Of a DNA stretch of 64,000 nucleotides, positions 38,201 to 53,200 are shown piece by piece. Source of the stretch: Oasisia sp. SBJ-2009. Taxonomy: Eukaryota > Annelida > Polychaeta > Sabellida > Siboglinidae. The notes under the pieces were generated by a model. It was not told the DNA's origin, searched no databases, and saw nothing but the letters and a program-made list of their open reading frames with translations. A program made the position numbers and the translations under genes. The DNA is taken from positions 6,857,119 through 6,921,118 of the forward strand of contig OZ024857.1 of assembly GCA_964017155.1 (NCBI GenBank). The letters are read 5' to 3'. Numbering within the stretch: position 1 is the stretch's first letter; the number at the start of each line of letters is the position of its first letter.

Positions 38201-41200
38201 ACAGGTCCCTCATAAAATGAGCAACTGTCAAACATTCAATCTGCTCTACAATTTTGTTCACTCTTTCCTGTGTCCTTGAGACACAGATAAAAGGAATACC
38301 AGACATACAAAATGAGTTGTGTGAGACCCAGTGTGTTCTACATACCAGCAGACCATTGCATCGTCACCGACCAGTGGATAGCTCCAGTTGCACCTTCATT
38401 TTAGTGTACAAGACTAATTTAATCAGATTTCAGGTGGGTAACATTTTGCAAAGCTGTTGCACAGCAGTGATACAAAATAGATTCCAAATTCATAGTACCA
38501 CAGAATGGGTACCGGGAGGGGTGCAGAAGGACTACACACATAAATGCCCCAAAATAGTATGCAAAATAAAGTTTTCTAACTGTTTGGTAGCCAATTTGGT
38601 TGATCAAATTCACGGTACCTTTTCCAGTTTGCGTGCAATCCTCGTGGCCATGACTTCCACAGTCTGAGGCTCACTGCCAAGGATACACAGCGTGTCTTCT
38701 AGGTCCGTCTCCGGCTCATACGTCAGTTGGGTCACATCCTGCAGACTGCTGATGAGGTCAAAGGCCGCCACATCCTGGCTCTCACTGACACTACACACCG
38801 GCTCCTGGAGGGCGCCACCGAGGTCCTCCGTGAAGTCTATGTGCTCCGACAGTCTGCAGCAGCACCACATGTTGGAAACACCAACTGACACGACAACGGT
38901 TCTAAATGTGGTCGATTATGTTCACTACACTTTGTGCCTTTTGGAAAAGACTGTAAAGGAGTTCGTCCCTTCTGTGTGTCTGTGTGTGTCTGTGTGTGTC
39001 TGTGTGTGTCTGTGTGTGTCTGTGTGTGTCTGTGTGTGTCTGTGTGTGTCTGTCTGTGTCTGTCTGTGTCTGTCTGTGTCTGTCTGTGTCTGTCTCTGTC
39101 TGTGTGTGGAGAAGTACTCTAGGAGTTGAATATCTTGAGTTGAATCTTGACAATAATAATAAGGTAACTTAACTTTATTATGAAAAATGGAATTAAACAG
39201 TCTAGTCTACTAGTGACTAGGGCAGTTGCAAACTTGAAAGCTTGTCTTCAAGTAAATCTACGGTCAGAATAAGTTTATGTTAGATACAAGTGCTAGTGTT
39301 TTGTATGAAATAACACATCACACATACCCACGTATGCACAAAAACAAATAAATGTTGCAGTGTTACAACACAACTACACAATATTTGTTGTAAATATTGC
39401 CTATGATGAGCACAACAGAAAATAGTAATGTGCAGTCGGTGACAACAACACTGAACTACTCATGAGTAAGTGGCGGCCCGTGAGAGTTGACTTACTTGAC
39501 CCCGACGGTGCTGACCGACACCCAGTGGTTGTGGTGACCGCCCTGGTCAGTCTTGCGCAGGTCCACACACTTGTCATAGGTGAGGACTTCGTGCGCCGTG
39601 CGAATAAGAATGTGTCTCGTCGGATCTGAAAGTTGTGTTTTTCTGGTCAGTAAAATTTTTTGATGTCTGATCACTTCACGCACTTGATCAACAAATCGGT
39701 CATTATCATGCGTAACTGATACTGTATTTTAATTTGAAAATAACTTCCCACGATTACTTAATTTTATTCTGAATACCAATTCCCACTATTTTATAATAAT
39801 AATAATAATAACGATGATGATGACTTCTTATGCACCAATATCCTCGAAGATTGAGCTCAGTGGCACGACAAAACCCAAGGGATTAAGCAATCTTGTTATC
39901 GTATAACAATGCGCGAATCCAAGGAGGATAGGCAGATTTAAAGAGATAATTTGTTAATGCCAGTGGAATGAAACTATATGTTCTTCTAATTTTAATGAAG
40001 CGAATTTCACAAAACTGGTACAGTAAAAGAGAAAGATGATTAAACTTAACATTCGAGATCATAATATGAAACTTGGGAAGAAGATAGCACTGTGTACACT
40101 GGAACTGTGTCAACACTCAGTCAACACTCAGTCAACACTCAGTCAACACTCAACACTTTACTAATGAGTGGGCTGTGCCACACCAATGGCAATGCAGTGC
40201 TAGAAACATACACACGTTTCATTTCACAGAATATAACTTGTTTAACTTTTTTGTTTTAGCAACAATAGATTCATCAAACATAGTGTAACTTCTATATGAC
40301 CATTCGTCAACCAGTAAACCAATGACAGAGATAACCAAGTTCTCACCTGGTGCTAACTTGACAATGTCGACGTCGCTCAGTTTGGCCTTGGTGCCTGCTC
40401 GGGGCTGCTCATGCTTGGGAAGAATGATCTCGATGTCAACGTTGCTGGCGTCTGCTGATTTCCTATCGTCTGTGGCTTGGGTTTCCATATTGTTCATCTT
40501 GTCATAATTGTTACCATGGTTACCAGACTCATTGTTACACAGTGGTTGATTGAGGTGCTTCACAAACAAATCTAAATCCTGTGGATGCAAGAAGAGAATC
40601 ACACACTTAGTGACACTTAGTGACACATCGTCACAATCAGCATGGATAGATGAAATGACAAAAACTGCTATATCCATTCAAATGTTTAGTAATTTCATAA
40701 AAAGCAGAGGTATGGCATACTCCCCAATGATTGCTTAGTTGGTTTAGGCATATTTGCTACTTCTTTTTTCTTAAATTAATAGAAAAACTGCAAACTCTTT
40801 CAATTTCCATTTCGATCGGATCCAATCGAAATGATGTACGAAACCTGAATATGAAAATGGATCTTTGTGTGGAAACCCGCTTTAGTCTTCATGTGAATGC
40901 GACTTGGTACCGAGATTGACCTTCGACCTGACTCTTTCGAGTTGTTAACGTTTAGGAACAGCAAGTATAGGCACAAACATGATTTTTATATGCCACCAAC
41001 ACAGCAAAATGAAGTAGACAAAGACAGCATCCAGGCATGATTGGGGGAGAATGTGAAATGAAGCACCGCACAGCATGACCTTGGAACAGTGACAGTGCCC
41101 TGTGCAAACTGTGGCTGTGGGCTATGTCTGTGGTGTGTGGTCAGTCAGAGTCTACACTGACCACAGTCCACATCAGAGTATACATATTGATATTACTGTT

Positions 41201-44200
41201 GCTTTTGCAAAAGTTACTTTATTATTTATCTTGGAACTTATGCAGTCAATGCCATGGTATGACAAAATACAATGGTATGGCTATGACTATTCTTGTCATA
41301 GGCTATGGCCTATACTTGGATGCTATGGCCTATACTTGGATGACTACCACATGTCAAAACGATTAATTATAATACTGTAATAATTATGTTTATGTCACAT
41401 ATGGTAGCAGGCTAGTATCTATACCGTAATTAAGATTAACTAGGCTTAGATTAATAGTCGGCATAATGTAAATGCAATAGAAATGATCCATAACAATGAT
41501 AGTTATTGACATCATTTAATACATTTATAATAATAATTTAATATATAAAAATTAAAAGTGCAAATTCACATACCGGTACTACTGAAACACATAAATTAAA
41601 CAGAACCATGTGCTAGATAAAAAAACAATATTTATGACAGAACAATGCAACAACTCATAAATGCATTAAATTTGTTATGGCAAAAATGGGAGAGTCTGGC
41701 CAGATCTCTTTGGGGCCAGCTATTGTACCAATCACATGACTGCGGTCACATGACCAGAATCCCAGGTCTGAACCCATCATGGTGTCAAGCCAACCCTTTT
41801 GAGATACTAACGAATACAAACGTTTCGCTGTATGCAATCACCTCATCAAATAGTTGTGACAAATCATTACCGCTGTAATTAATTATTCTTAAGGGAAAAT
41901 TTGAGTCTCAGACTTCTTTTTGTTATTTCTGATCTAAGGAGTTGAAAGTTGTAGTTAGTCTATAGTTTATGATAAAATATTTAATGCTGTGTAACTGGTC
42001 AAATTAATAAGTCCATAAAGAATGTTTTTAATAATTTCTTATTTAAACATAACCATCAATCATTTAAATGTTTCATCTATCAACAGTATGCATTTTGGTT
42101 GAATTCAGTTTTGCTTAGCTAATTTTTTGCCACCTTACATTTGAAGGTTTTCAGTATGAAATTGTCATTCAGAGTTTACGTTATAGGATTTTAGTCATGT
42201 GCAAAGATCTCCAGGCAATCTTAGTATCAACTTGAGTGTGTAAATAAAAATAAAGTTTAGTAGTTTGAGTATTATTTCTGATAACACATCAACACCGTAT
42301 TGATTGTCAATGGATGAATGTGTAGTGAGACAGTGACAGAATCACTCGCAGGAAGGCAACAATACGTGGCAGTCAAGTGCTGCAGTATTAAACACAAACA
42401 CACAGATGTGATTTAGCAGGCCTCACACAGGACACGGTGCAGTCACCCCCCCCCTCTCTTCAGTCATTAGTCTCTACTCTAAGAGATCACACAAAATGAA
42501 ACACTCAACCCTAGACATAGGGGGTCTGTTAAGGTGTAACCAATTGTAATTACAATAACTACAACTTCCCGGGCAACTGTGCTTTATGAATGAATGAACA
42601 CTACAATATGATAACTAATTTGATTTGCAAATTCAATACGTTATGTTTTGATGCATGTAAAACAGTAAATATATACAACAATGGGTAGTTTTGGTGTTTT
42701 GATTCATAACAGATTATGCACTTTTGTTGTGCTTTATTGTAACTGTGGAATGTAATCAGTTGTAACTGGTTGTAATTCACTACAGTTCCCTGTAACCGAC
42801 CCCCGACCCCTGGCCTGCACACAAAACACACGGCCCACTTACGGTGAAGAAAAAACAACTACGTGCGGCTTCATTTCTCATTAGGGTAAGCCATTCGCAA
42901 GCTGAACCACAAGAAGAGAACGCATTTCACATGACGCCTGCTACTACAGACACCGCACACACTCCCCACCCACAGTCAAGTACAAACCTCTCTATTACGA
43001 TTAAACAAATAGAATGAAATAAGGGATACGGTGCATGAAATATAGCATGCTCACTGATGACTGAGTACAGCTACACCACATGTGCTTTTTAACCTGTTCA
43101 GCAGTGTGACTACAACAGCTGATTATTAAGCATATGTTGTTGTGGTTAAGGATTCCATTGTACTGTCATAGCACACATTGAACTAACCAACTTGCAAGGA
43201 GAGTTACCATATTCATCCTTTTAAGCACTCAATACATTCAGGAACAATTATTAAATATTTGTCCTTTGACAAGGACAAAATAGTGGCACCACATTGTGAC
43301 ATTGGTGCAGACTTACTTTTTCAAGTGTCACTGGCTAGGTGGAGACACTAAATTTTATGTAAACTAACATGACACACACACACATCATGTAACATTCAAG
43401 TTTAGTTCAGATGGGATGAAACATGCCAACGTAAATCGACTGGAATTGATTGATTTATTCATCCACATGACTGTGATTTAATGATCACAAGAGTGCACGT
43501 GAATGCTAACTAGGGCAGGCATGCCTAATAGAACGAATATGGCTGGCAGCATTAGGGTCTGTTTTACATTACAATGTACACACGACACATAAACAAACTA
43601 TCGGAAATATTCATGCTTGTATTATTGCTCAGAAAAATCACAAAACACCCAATTTATATTTTAAACAATCATACATACAAGCAATAAGCTACAATTTCTA
43701 GTTGACATAGCATGCTGCCACAGTTAGTAAGTGACAAGAGGTGGTAGACGGGGGAGGTGGTAGACTAGGGAGGTGGTAGACGGGGGAGGTGGTAGACTAG
43801 GGAGGTGGTAGACGGGGGAGGTAGTAGACTAGGGAGGTGGTAGACTAGGGAGGTGGTAGACTAGGGAGGTGGTAGACGGGGGAGGTGGTAGACTAGGGAG
43901 GTGGTAGACGGGGGAGGTGGTAGACTAGGGAGGTGGTAGACGGGGGAGGTGGTAGACGGGGGAGGTGGTAGACTAGGGAGGTGGTAGACGGGGGAGGTGG
44001 TAGACGGGGGAGGTGGTAGACTAGGGAGGTGGTAGACGGGGGAGGTGGTAGACTAGGGAGGTGGTAGACGGGGGAGGTGGTAGACTAGGGAGGTGGTAGA
44101 CGGGGGAGGTGGTAGACGGGGGAGGTGGTAGACTAGGGAGGTGGTAGACGGGGGAGGTGGTAGACTAGGGAGGTGGTAGACGGGGGAGGTGGTAGACTAG

Positions 44201-47200
44201 GGAGGTGGTAGACGGGGGAGGTGGTAGACGGGGGAGGTGGTAGACTAGGGAGGTGGTAGACGGGGGAGGTGGTAGACGGGGGAGGTGGTAGACTAGGGAG
44301 GTGGTAGACGGGGGAGGTGGTAGACGGGGGAGGTGGTAGACTAGGGAGGTGGTAGACGGGGGAGGTGGTAGACTAGGGAGGTGGTAGACGGGGGAGGTGG
44401 TAGACGGGGGAGGTGGTAGACTAGGGAGGTGGTAGACGGGGGAGGTGGTAGACGGGGGAGGTGGTAGACTAGGGAGGTGGTAGACGGGGGAGGTGGTAGA
44501 CGGGGGAGGTGGTAGACGGGGGAGGTGGTAGACTAGGGAGGTGGTAGACGGGGGAGGTGGTAGACTAGGGAGGTGGTAGACGGGGGAGGTGGTAGACTAG
44601 GGAGGTGGTAGACTAGGGAGGTGGTAGACGGGGGAGGTGGTAGACGGGGGAGGTGGTAGACTAGGGAGGTGGTAGACGGGGGAGGTGGTAGACTAGGGAG
44701 GTGGTAGACGGGGGAGGTGGTAGACTAGGGAGGTGGTAGACGGGGGAGGTGGTAGACGGGGGAGGTGGTAGACTAGGGAGGTGGTAGACGGGGGAGGTGG
44801 TAGACTAGGGAGGTGGTAGAGGGGGAGGTGGTAGACGGGGGAGGTGGTAGACTAGGGAGGTGGTAGACGGGGGAGGTGGTAGACTAGGGAGGTGGTAGAC
44901 GGGGGAGGTGGTAGACTAGGGAGGTGGTAGACGGGGGAGGTGGTAGACTAGGGAGGTGGTAGACGGGGGAGGTGGTAGACTAGGGAGGTGGTAGACGGGG
45001 GAGGTGGTAGACTAGGGAGGTGGTAGACGGGGGAGGTGGTAGACTAGGGAGGTGGTAGACGGGGGAGGTGGTAGACTAGGGAGGTGGTAGACTAGGGAGG
45101 TGGTAGACTAGGGAGGTGGTAGACGGGGGAGGTGGTAGACGGGGGAGGTGGTAGACTAGGGAGGTGGTAGACGGGGGAGGTGGTAGACTAGGGAGGTGGT
45201 AGACGGGGGAGGTGGTAGACTAGGGAGGTGGTAGACGGGGGAGGTGGTAGACTAGGGAGGTGGTAGACGGGGGAGGTGGTAGACTAGGGAGGTGGTAGAC
45301 GGGGGAGGTGGTAGACTAGGGAGGTGGTAGACGGGGGAGGTGGTAGACTAGGGAGGTGGTAGACGGGGGAGGTGGTAGACTAGGGAGGTGGTAGACTAGG
45401 GAGGTGGTAGACTAGGGAGGTGGTAGACGGGGGAGGTGGTAGACTAGGGAGGTGGTAGACGGGGGAGGTGGTAGACTAGGGAGGTGGTAGACTAGGGAGG
45501 TGGTAGACGGGGGAGGTGGTAGACGGGGGAGGTGGTAGACGGGGGAGGTGGTAGACTAGGGAGGTGGTAGACGGGGGAGGTGGTAGACTAGGGAGGTGGT
45601 AGACTAGGGAGGTGGTAGACGGGGGAGGTGGTAGACTAGGGAGGTGGTAGACGGGGGAGGTGGTAGACTAGGGAGGTGGTAGACTAGGGAGGTGGTAGAC
45701 GGGGGAGGTGGTAGACTAGGGAGGTGGTAGACGGGGGAGGTGGTAGACTAGGGAGGTGGTAGACGGGGGAGGTGGTAGACGGGGGAGGTGGTAGACTAGG
45801 GAGGTGGTAGACGGGGGAGGTGGTAGACTAGGGAGGTGGTAGACGGGGGAGGTGGTAGACGGGGGAGGTGGTAGACTAGGGAGGTGGTAGACGGGGGAGG
45901 TGGTAGACTAGGGAGGTGGTAGACTAGGGAGGTGGTAGACGGGGGAGGTGGTAGACTAGGGAGGTGGTAGACTAGGGAGGTGGTAGACGGGGGAGGTGGT
46001 AGACGGGGGAGGTGGTAGACGGGGGAGGTGGTAGACTGACTGAGGGTGGCGGTTGTGGTTACTTACAAATGGCTTGAACTGGCTGGTGGAGCAGCCTGGG
46101 CTCCTGTCGCCAGAGTTGTAGATGATGCACTCTTCGGGCCCGGGGTGAATGTCATTCACCGAGTCGACAAAGATGTGCTTCTGGTGGAGGTTGCCGTCGA
46201 CGACCTCGAGACGCGTGTGTGGCTGGTAGTGCTGTGACATCTGTCAACCACAACCGTCATGTGAACACCGTGTTGACACGAGGGGACCGATCAAACCACA
46301 AACAGGATCCGTTGTTAAATTTAAGAAGCTTTTTCAGAGAGGATTACTAGAAATGTTATTTACATAAGAATGTGACAGTGCTGTACCGTAGTGCTGACAG
46401 TTTTCAGTTGAATTCGTTTTTGGTATATTTTTTATTATTTAAGTACAGTGGGATCTCATTAATCTGAAAATAAATACTCTGGAAAGATGAGCATGCAGCG
46501 TCACATCATGGGAACTAACTGTCATGGTCATATTAAAAACTATACATAATGGGAGAGTGTCCATGTGTACGAGCATGCGTGCATGTTAATTTAATCCAAT
46601 CAGAACTGAACGTCTTCATTGGGTCGGTTATTGCTCCTTACAGAAAACCTGCTATAACATTATTAAATGCATGTGAAACATGTTAAGTTACACAATTGAT
46701 CTGAGTTTGCAAGCTGAAACAGAAAAAGGCGTACACTGAAGAGACTAAGCAGACAGTGACATTGAGTCACTGTCTACCAGGACACGGCATTGGTCATGTT
46801 GCAACAGACTGCAGTGACAATCACACGAAGGCCACTAGATAAAAGAGAAAGTGCAAAAAACACAGAAAACAAGTGGAAGCATACAGGCAGCAGGTGACCA
46901 CAAACAAAGGCAAATGTCTACACACGTGATCTGAAACAAAACCATGTGTTTTTACTAAGCGTATTAAGATGCACTGAAACTTGATGATCTGTTCCCAGAG
47001 CGGGGTAACATAAATCCAACATTTGCTTGACGCCGTCATCAACACTACTTTCAAAAGGCAGTCAATGAAACAAATGTGGCGGATCATATGAAATCTTTGG
47101 ATGAACTGTTAACAGGTTGCAGAAAGATTAAGTTTATCAGTAGCTTTACAATTATAAATAAGTAAATTCCAAATGCATTCAACAATTTGATGAACAGTTT

Positions 47201-50200
47201 TGACACTACCACAATTTCTAGTTAAGCAAGCATACCTTGTATCTGTGATGGGTTCCTATTTTCTGATATAATTTTTTAAACCATAACAACAACACATTCA
47301 TTTCTACGAGATAAATCATACAGGCTGCCCAATGGCTGGGCCACAAACAAAGACCACACACAGAATGCTGTTTAAAAACATGTCTCCCGATTCTTATGTC
47401 ATCAACTTGATTAACCCATCTCAACATGGGTTTCTAAAAGCGAGGTCATGCTTAACAAATATCTTATGTTTTTTGGAAGATGTCACAAAGTGGGTAGACG
47501 AGGGATCACCAGTAGATATAATATACTTAGATTTTAAAAAAGCCTTTGACAAAGTGCCACATCAAAGATTACTACTTAAACTAAAGGCCCATGGCATAGG
47601 CAATGGTATGATTAACTGGATAGAAAAATGGCTCATTGATAGAAGACAAAGAGTGGTAGTTGATGGGGAGGTTTCAAACTGGAAATCGGTTTTGAGTGGA
47701 GTACCGCAGGGATCAGTATTGGGACCTATTTTGTTCTTAATCTATATCAATGATTTGGATGATGATATAACAAGCAAGGTGTTGAAGTTTGCGGACGATA
47801 CAAGTGTTTAGAAAAATTGAAAGTGATGCAGATAGACAGCAATTACAAGATGATCTAAATAAGTTGAACGAATGGTCTGAGAAGTGGCAAATGCTGTTTA
47901 ATTATGGGAAGTGTAAGTGCCTCCACACAGGACATGGAAATGAAGATGCACAATATACAATGGGTGATACTGTACTAAATACTACCGTAAAGGAAAAGGA
48001 CTTAGGATTAACTATTAGTGCTGATATGAAGGTATCAGAACAGTGTGCAATTGCAGCAGCGAAGGGAAACCAAATTCTTGGATTAATTAGGCGAAATATA
48101 GTGTACAAGGAAAAAGAACTAATAATACTGCTGTACAAAACAATAGTTAGGCCTCATTTAGAATATTGCATACAGGCATGGAGGCCATATCGCCAGAAGG
48201 ATATTGATATACTAGAAAGAGTACAAAGAAGAGCAACCAAAATGATACAAAAACTCAGGAATATTAGTTATGAAATGCGTCTAAAAGAATGTGGATTAAC
48301 AACACTAGAAACCAGGAGATTGAGAGTAGATCAGATAGAAGTTTTTAAAATATTGAATGGGTATGAAAATATTGACAGAAATATTTTTTTCTCTGTTAAG
48401 GAAGAGAGAAGGACTAGAGGACATGGAATTACATTAGCAAAGAAGCAGTGTAGACTAGATATTAGAAAATTTTCATTTTCACACAGAACAGTAAATGAAT
48501 GGAACAGATTATCGGCTGATTGTGTAGGTGCTAGTAGTGTTAATATGTTTAAAAATAAAATTGACATGTACCTAAGAATGGCTGGGTACATTTAGATAGA
48601 TAGGTTGGACTCTCGATAAGCCTAAGGGCTTCCTTGTCCACCTGCCATCTAGAGTTGATTCTCTAGGTGGCAATCTTGTTAAATCTTGTTAAATTAAGGT
48701 TACTAATACCTACCTTGAAACCTGATAAACAAACTCACTGACAGCACTCCCAAATCTACCATGCACAAGGGCAAAATGTGCGAACATTTTCCCAACAAGA
48801 CAGTCAGTAGTGTTAGAAATAAACAAAAACACACCATGACATACAATGGATAAGAAAACATTGTGCTTGGTGCTAAACCAGAAACATGGATGAAATGACA
48901 GGAATCAAGCGAAGCAGCAGGAAATGAAACTAAACTGAGCAGAGGTAAAATGAAAACACTGAGCACTGCATTACGTAACAGTTAGTACCGTAACAACTGC
49001 TTCAGAATAATCACAATAAAAATGAGCAGACCAAAGATGCTGACAAAGGTGCTCCCAGCTCAGAGCAAACGTGCTCCCAGCTCAGAGCAAAGGTACTCCC
49101 AGCTCAGAGCAAAGGTTGTCCCAGCCCAGAGCAAAGGTGCTCCCAGCTCAGAGCAAAGGTGCTCCCAGTCCAGAGCAAAGGTGCTCCCAGCCCAGAGTAA
49201 AGATGCTCCCAGCTCAGTGCAAAGGTGCTCCCAGCTCAGAGCAAAGGTGCTCCCAGTCCAGAGCAAAGGTGCTCCCAGCCCAGAGTAAAGATGCTCCCAG
49301 CTCAGTGCAAAGGTGCTCCCAGCTCAGAGCAAAGGTTGTCCCAGCCCAGGGCAAAGGTGTTCCCAGTCCAGAGCAAAGTAGCTCCCAGCCCAGAGCAACG
49401 GTGCTCCCAGCCCAAAGCAAAGGTGCTCCCAGCTCAGTTCAAAGGTGCTCCCAGCTCAGTGCAAAGGTGCTCCCAGCTCAGTGCTAAGGAGCACCCAGCC
49501 CAGAGCAAAGGTGCTCCCAGCCCAAAGCAAAGGTGCTCCCAGCTCAGTTCAAAGGTGCTCCCCGCTCAGTGCAAAGGTGCTCCCAGCTCAGTGCTAAGGT
49601 GTTCCCAGTCCAGAGCAAAGGAGCTCCCAGCCCAGAGCAAAGGTGCTCCCAGCTCAGTGCAAAGGTGTTCCCAGTCCAGAGCAAATGTGCTCCCAGTCCA
49701 GAGCAAAGGAGCTCCCAGCCCAGAGCAAAGGTGTTCCCAGTCCAGAGAAAAGGTGCTCCCAGTCCAGAGCAAAGGAGCTCCCAGCCCAGAGCAAAAAGGA
49801 GCTCCCAGTCCAGAGCAAAGGTGTTCCCAGTCCAGAGAAAAGGTGCTCCCAGTCCAGAGCAAAGGATCTCCCAGCCCAGAGCAAAGGAGCTCCCAGCCCA
49901 GAGCAAAGGTGCTCCCAGCCCAGAGCAAAGGTGTTCCCAGCCCAGAGCAAAGGTGCTCCCAGCCCAGAGCCAAGATGCTGCAAGCCATGCAAAAAGAGGA
50001 GACCGGCCTAGTTACCATGCAGCTCTCTATTTCAGCTAAGGTAGGAGGTTGTTTGTAGAGAAGCTTGCGATGAGACCAAATGTGGATGTTTCCGGTTGCT
50101 ACGTCTCTCACAGGCGTGTCACACTGCAACTCCGCGATCATCAACACATATTACTGCATGCGCGGCATGGCACAATTCCCTACTGGCTGCAGGCTTAACG

Positions 50201-53200
50201 GGGTGGAATTTAGAGGTGCCTGCTAGTCGCTTACTAACTAATAATTCAAGCTGTCCATATTACTGATGATTGTTGGCACATCTGGTGGTAAAATAAACGA
50301 AATGAGTCTATATTAATCAAATCAACACATGGTTTGTCATTGAAAACAACTAAACTGGCCAAGAGCGACAGTGACTCAGGTGACTGGCTGCCATGCAAAT
50401 CGTTCGCACACACAAGAATTAACCATTAAATCACGACCGGCAAAGAATTCTTTCTGGCTAAGGAAAATGTAACAACTAACATACTGAGACAAGACCCATA
50501 GTTTGATAAATCATCCGAAACCTGGCGTAGCCATGAAATAATTATATTAAAAGCAATATCATTCCAATAGAAAGATGTAACATGACATCACCAGAATGGT
50601 CATATAACTGACTTTGTAAAAAATAATACCACTCGACTTAAATAGCTACAAAACATATATTACTGTATAGGAACTACCAAGAGCTTAATATTAGTTTTGT
50701 GGCATGCAACCTCTCCAAGTTGCAAGTGCAATCTGACATTGAAATGTGTCACAACATTGTCCTGTTTATTAACAGGAACACTGCAGCACTTTGTCAATTT
50801 GAGGACCACCAACATATCCTTGGGTTCAATATTTTGTGTCCTTGCTGTGTTTCATTGACAGAGCCTCTTGTAGAGATTCTCCTGCACGGGTCCATTGTAA
50901 CAGAACCCACCCAGCAGCAGGGAAGACATGGCCAGACAGGAACAAATGCACACGTGCAAGCAACCCTTTCACCAAGCACTGCTGTGTCAGTCTGGCTGTC
51001 AGACTGGCCACTGAGTGGACACAGGTGGACATGACCAGAGAAGACTGGCCACTGAGTGGACACAGGTGGACATGACCAGAGAAGACTGGCCAGTGAGTGG
51101 ACACAGGTGGACATGACCAGAGAAGACTGGCCACTGAGTGGACACAGGTGGACATGACCAGAGAGAAGACTGGCCACTGAGTGGACACAGGTGGACATGA
51201 CCAGAGAGAAGACTGGCCACTGAGTGGACACAGGTGGACATGACCAGAAAGAAGACTGGCCACTGAGTGGACACAGGTGGACATGACCAGAGAGAAGACT
51301 GGCCACTGAGTGGACACAGGTGGACATGACCAGAGAAGACTGGCCACTGAGTGGACACAGGTGGACATGACCAGAGAAGACTGGCCACTGAGTGGACACA
51401 GGTGGACATGACCAGAGAGAAGACTGGCCACTGAGTGGACACAGGTGGACATGACCGGAGAAGACTGGCCATTGAGTGGACACAGGTGGACATGACCAGA
51501 GAGAAGACTGGCCACTGAGTGGACACAGGTGGACATGACCAGAGAAGACTGGCCACTGAGTGGACACAGGTGGACATGACCAGAGAAGACTGGCCACTGA
51601 GTGGACACAGGTGGACATGACCAGAGAAGACTGGCCACTGAGTGGACACAGGTGGACATGACCAGAGAAGACTGGCCAGTGAGTGGACACAGGTGGACAT
51701 GACCAGAGAGAAGACTGGCCACTGAGTGGACACAGGTGGACATGACCAGAGAAGACTGGCCACTGAGTGGACACAGGTGTACATGACCAGAGAAGACTGG
51801 CCAGTGAGTGGACACAGGTGGACATGACCAGAGAAGACTGGCCACTGAGTGGACACAGGTGGACATGACCAGAGAAGACTGGCCAGTGAGTGGACACAGG
51901 TGGACATGACCAGAGAGAAGACTGGCCAGTGAGTGGACACAGGTGACATGACCAGAGAGAAGACTGGCCACTGAGTGGACACAGGTGGACATGACCAGAG
52001 AAGACTGGCCACTGAGTGGACACAGGTGGACATGACCAGAGAGAAGACTGGCCAGTGAGTGGACACAGGTGACATGACCAGAGAGAAGACTGGCCACTGA
52101 GTGGACACAGGTGGACATGACCAGAGAAGACTGGCCACTGGGTGGACACAGGTGGACATGACCAGAGAGAAGACTGGCCACTGAGTGGACACAGGTGGAC
52201 ATGACCAGAGAAGACTGGCCACTGAGTGGACACAGGTGGACATGACCAGAGAAGACTGGCCACTGAGTGGACACAGGTGGACATGACCAGAGAAGACTGG
52301 CCACTGAGTGGACACAGGTGACATGACCAGAGAGAAGACTGGCCACTGAGTGGACACAGGTGGACATGACCGGAGAAGACTGGCCACTGAGTGGACACAG
52401 GTTGACATGACCAGAGAGAAGACTGGCCACTGAGTGGACACAGGTGGACATGACCGGAGAAGACTGGCCATTGAGTGGACACAGGTGGACATGACCAGAG
52501 AGAAGACTGGCCACTGAGTGGACACAGGTGGACATGACCAGAGAAGACTGGCCACTGAGTGGACACAGGTGGACATGACCAGAGAAGACTGGCCACTGAG
52601 TGGACACAGGTGGACATGACCAGAGAAGACTGGCCACTGAGTGGACACAGGTGGACATGACCAGAGAAGACTGGCCACTGAGTGGACACAGGTGGACATG
52701 ACCAGAGAAGACTGGCCAGTGAGTGGACACAGGTGGACATGACCAGAGAGAAGACTGGCCACTGAGTGGACACAGGTGGACATGACCAGAGAAGACTGGC
52801 CACTGAGTGGACACAGGTGGACATGACCAGAGAAGACTGGCCAGTGAGTGGACACAGGTGGACATGACCAGAGAGAAGACTGGCCACTGAGTGGACACAG
52901 GTGGACATGACCAGAGAAGACTGGCCACTGAGTGGACACAGGTGGACATGACCAGAGAGAAGACTGGCCACTGAGTGGACACAGGTGGACATGACCAGAG
53001 AAGACTGGCCACTGAGTGGACACAGGTGGACATGACCAGAGAAGACTGGCCACTGAGTGGACACAGGTGGACATGACCAGAGAAGACTGGCCAGTGAGTG
53101 GACACAGGTGGACATGACCAGAGAAGACTGGCCACTGAGTGGACACAGGTGGACATGACCAGAGAAGACTGGCCACTGAGTGGACACAGGTGGACATGAC

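Noticed and set aside
38254..38667. 137-codon + strand open frame
   Set aside because: Overlaps TTC17 exon w11 in antisense, with no motif or splice partner.
39780..39905. Possible SINE 3' end after an ATA/GAT trinucleotide patch
   Set aside because: No pol III boxes and no defined ends.
43739..46036. CRISPR-like or other direct-repeat/spacer array
   Set aside because: Units are contiguous without unique spacers and the context is a eukaryotic intron; none of the arrays has repeat-spacer structure.
49022..50147. Repeat proteins of the APSPEQRCSQ / LCSGLGAPLLWTG type
   Set aside because: 22-bp minisatellite, open in several frames on both strands.
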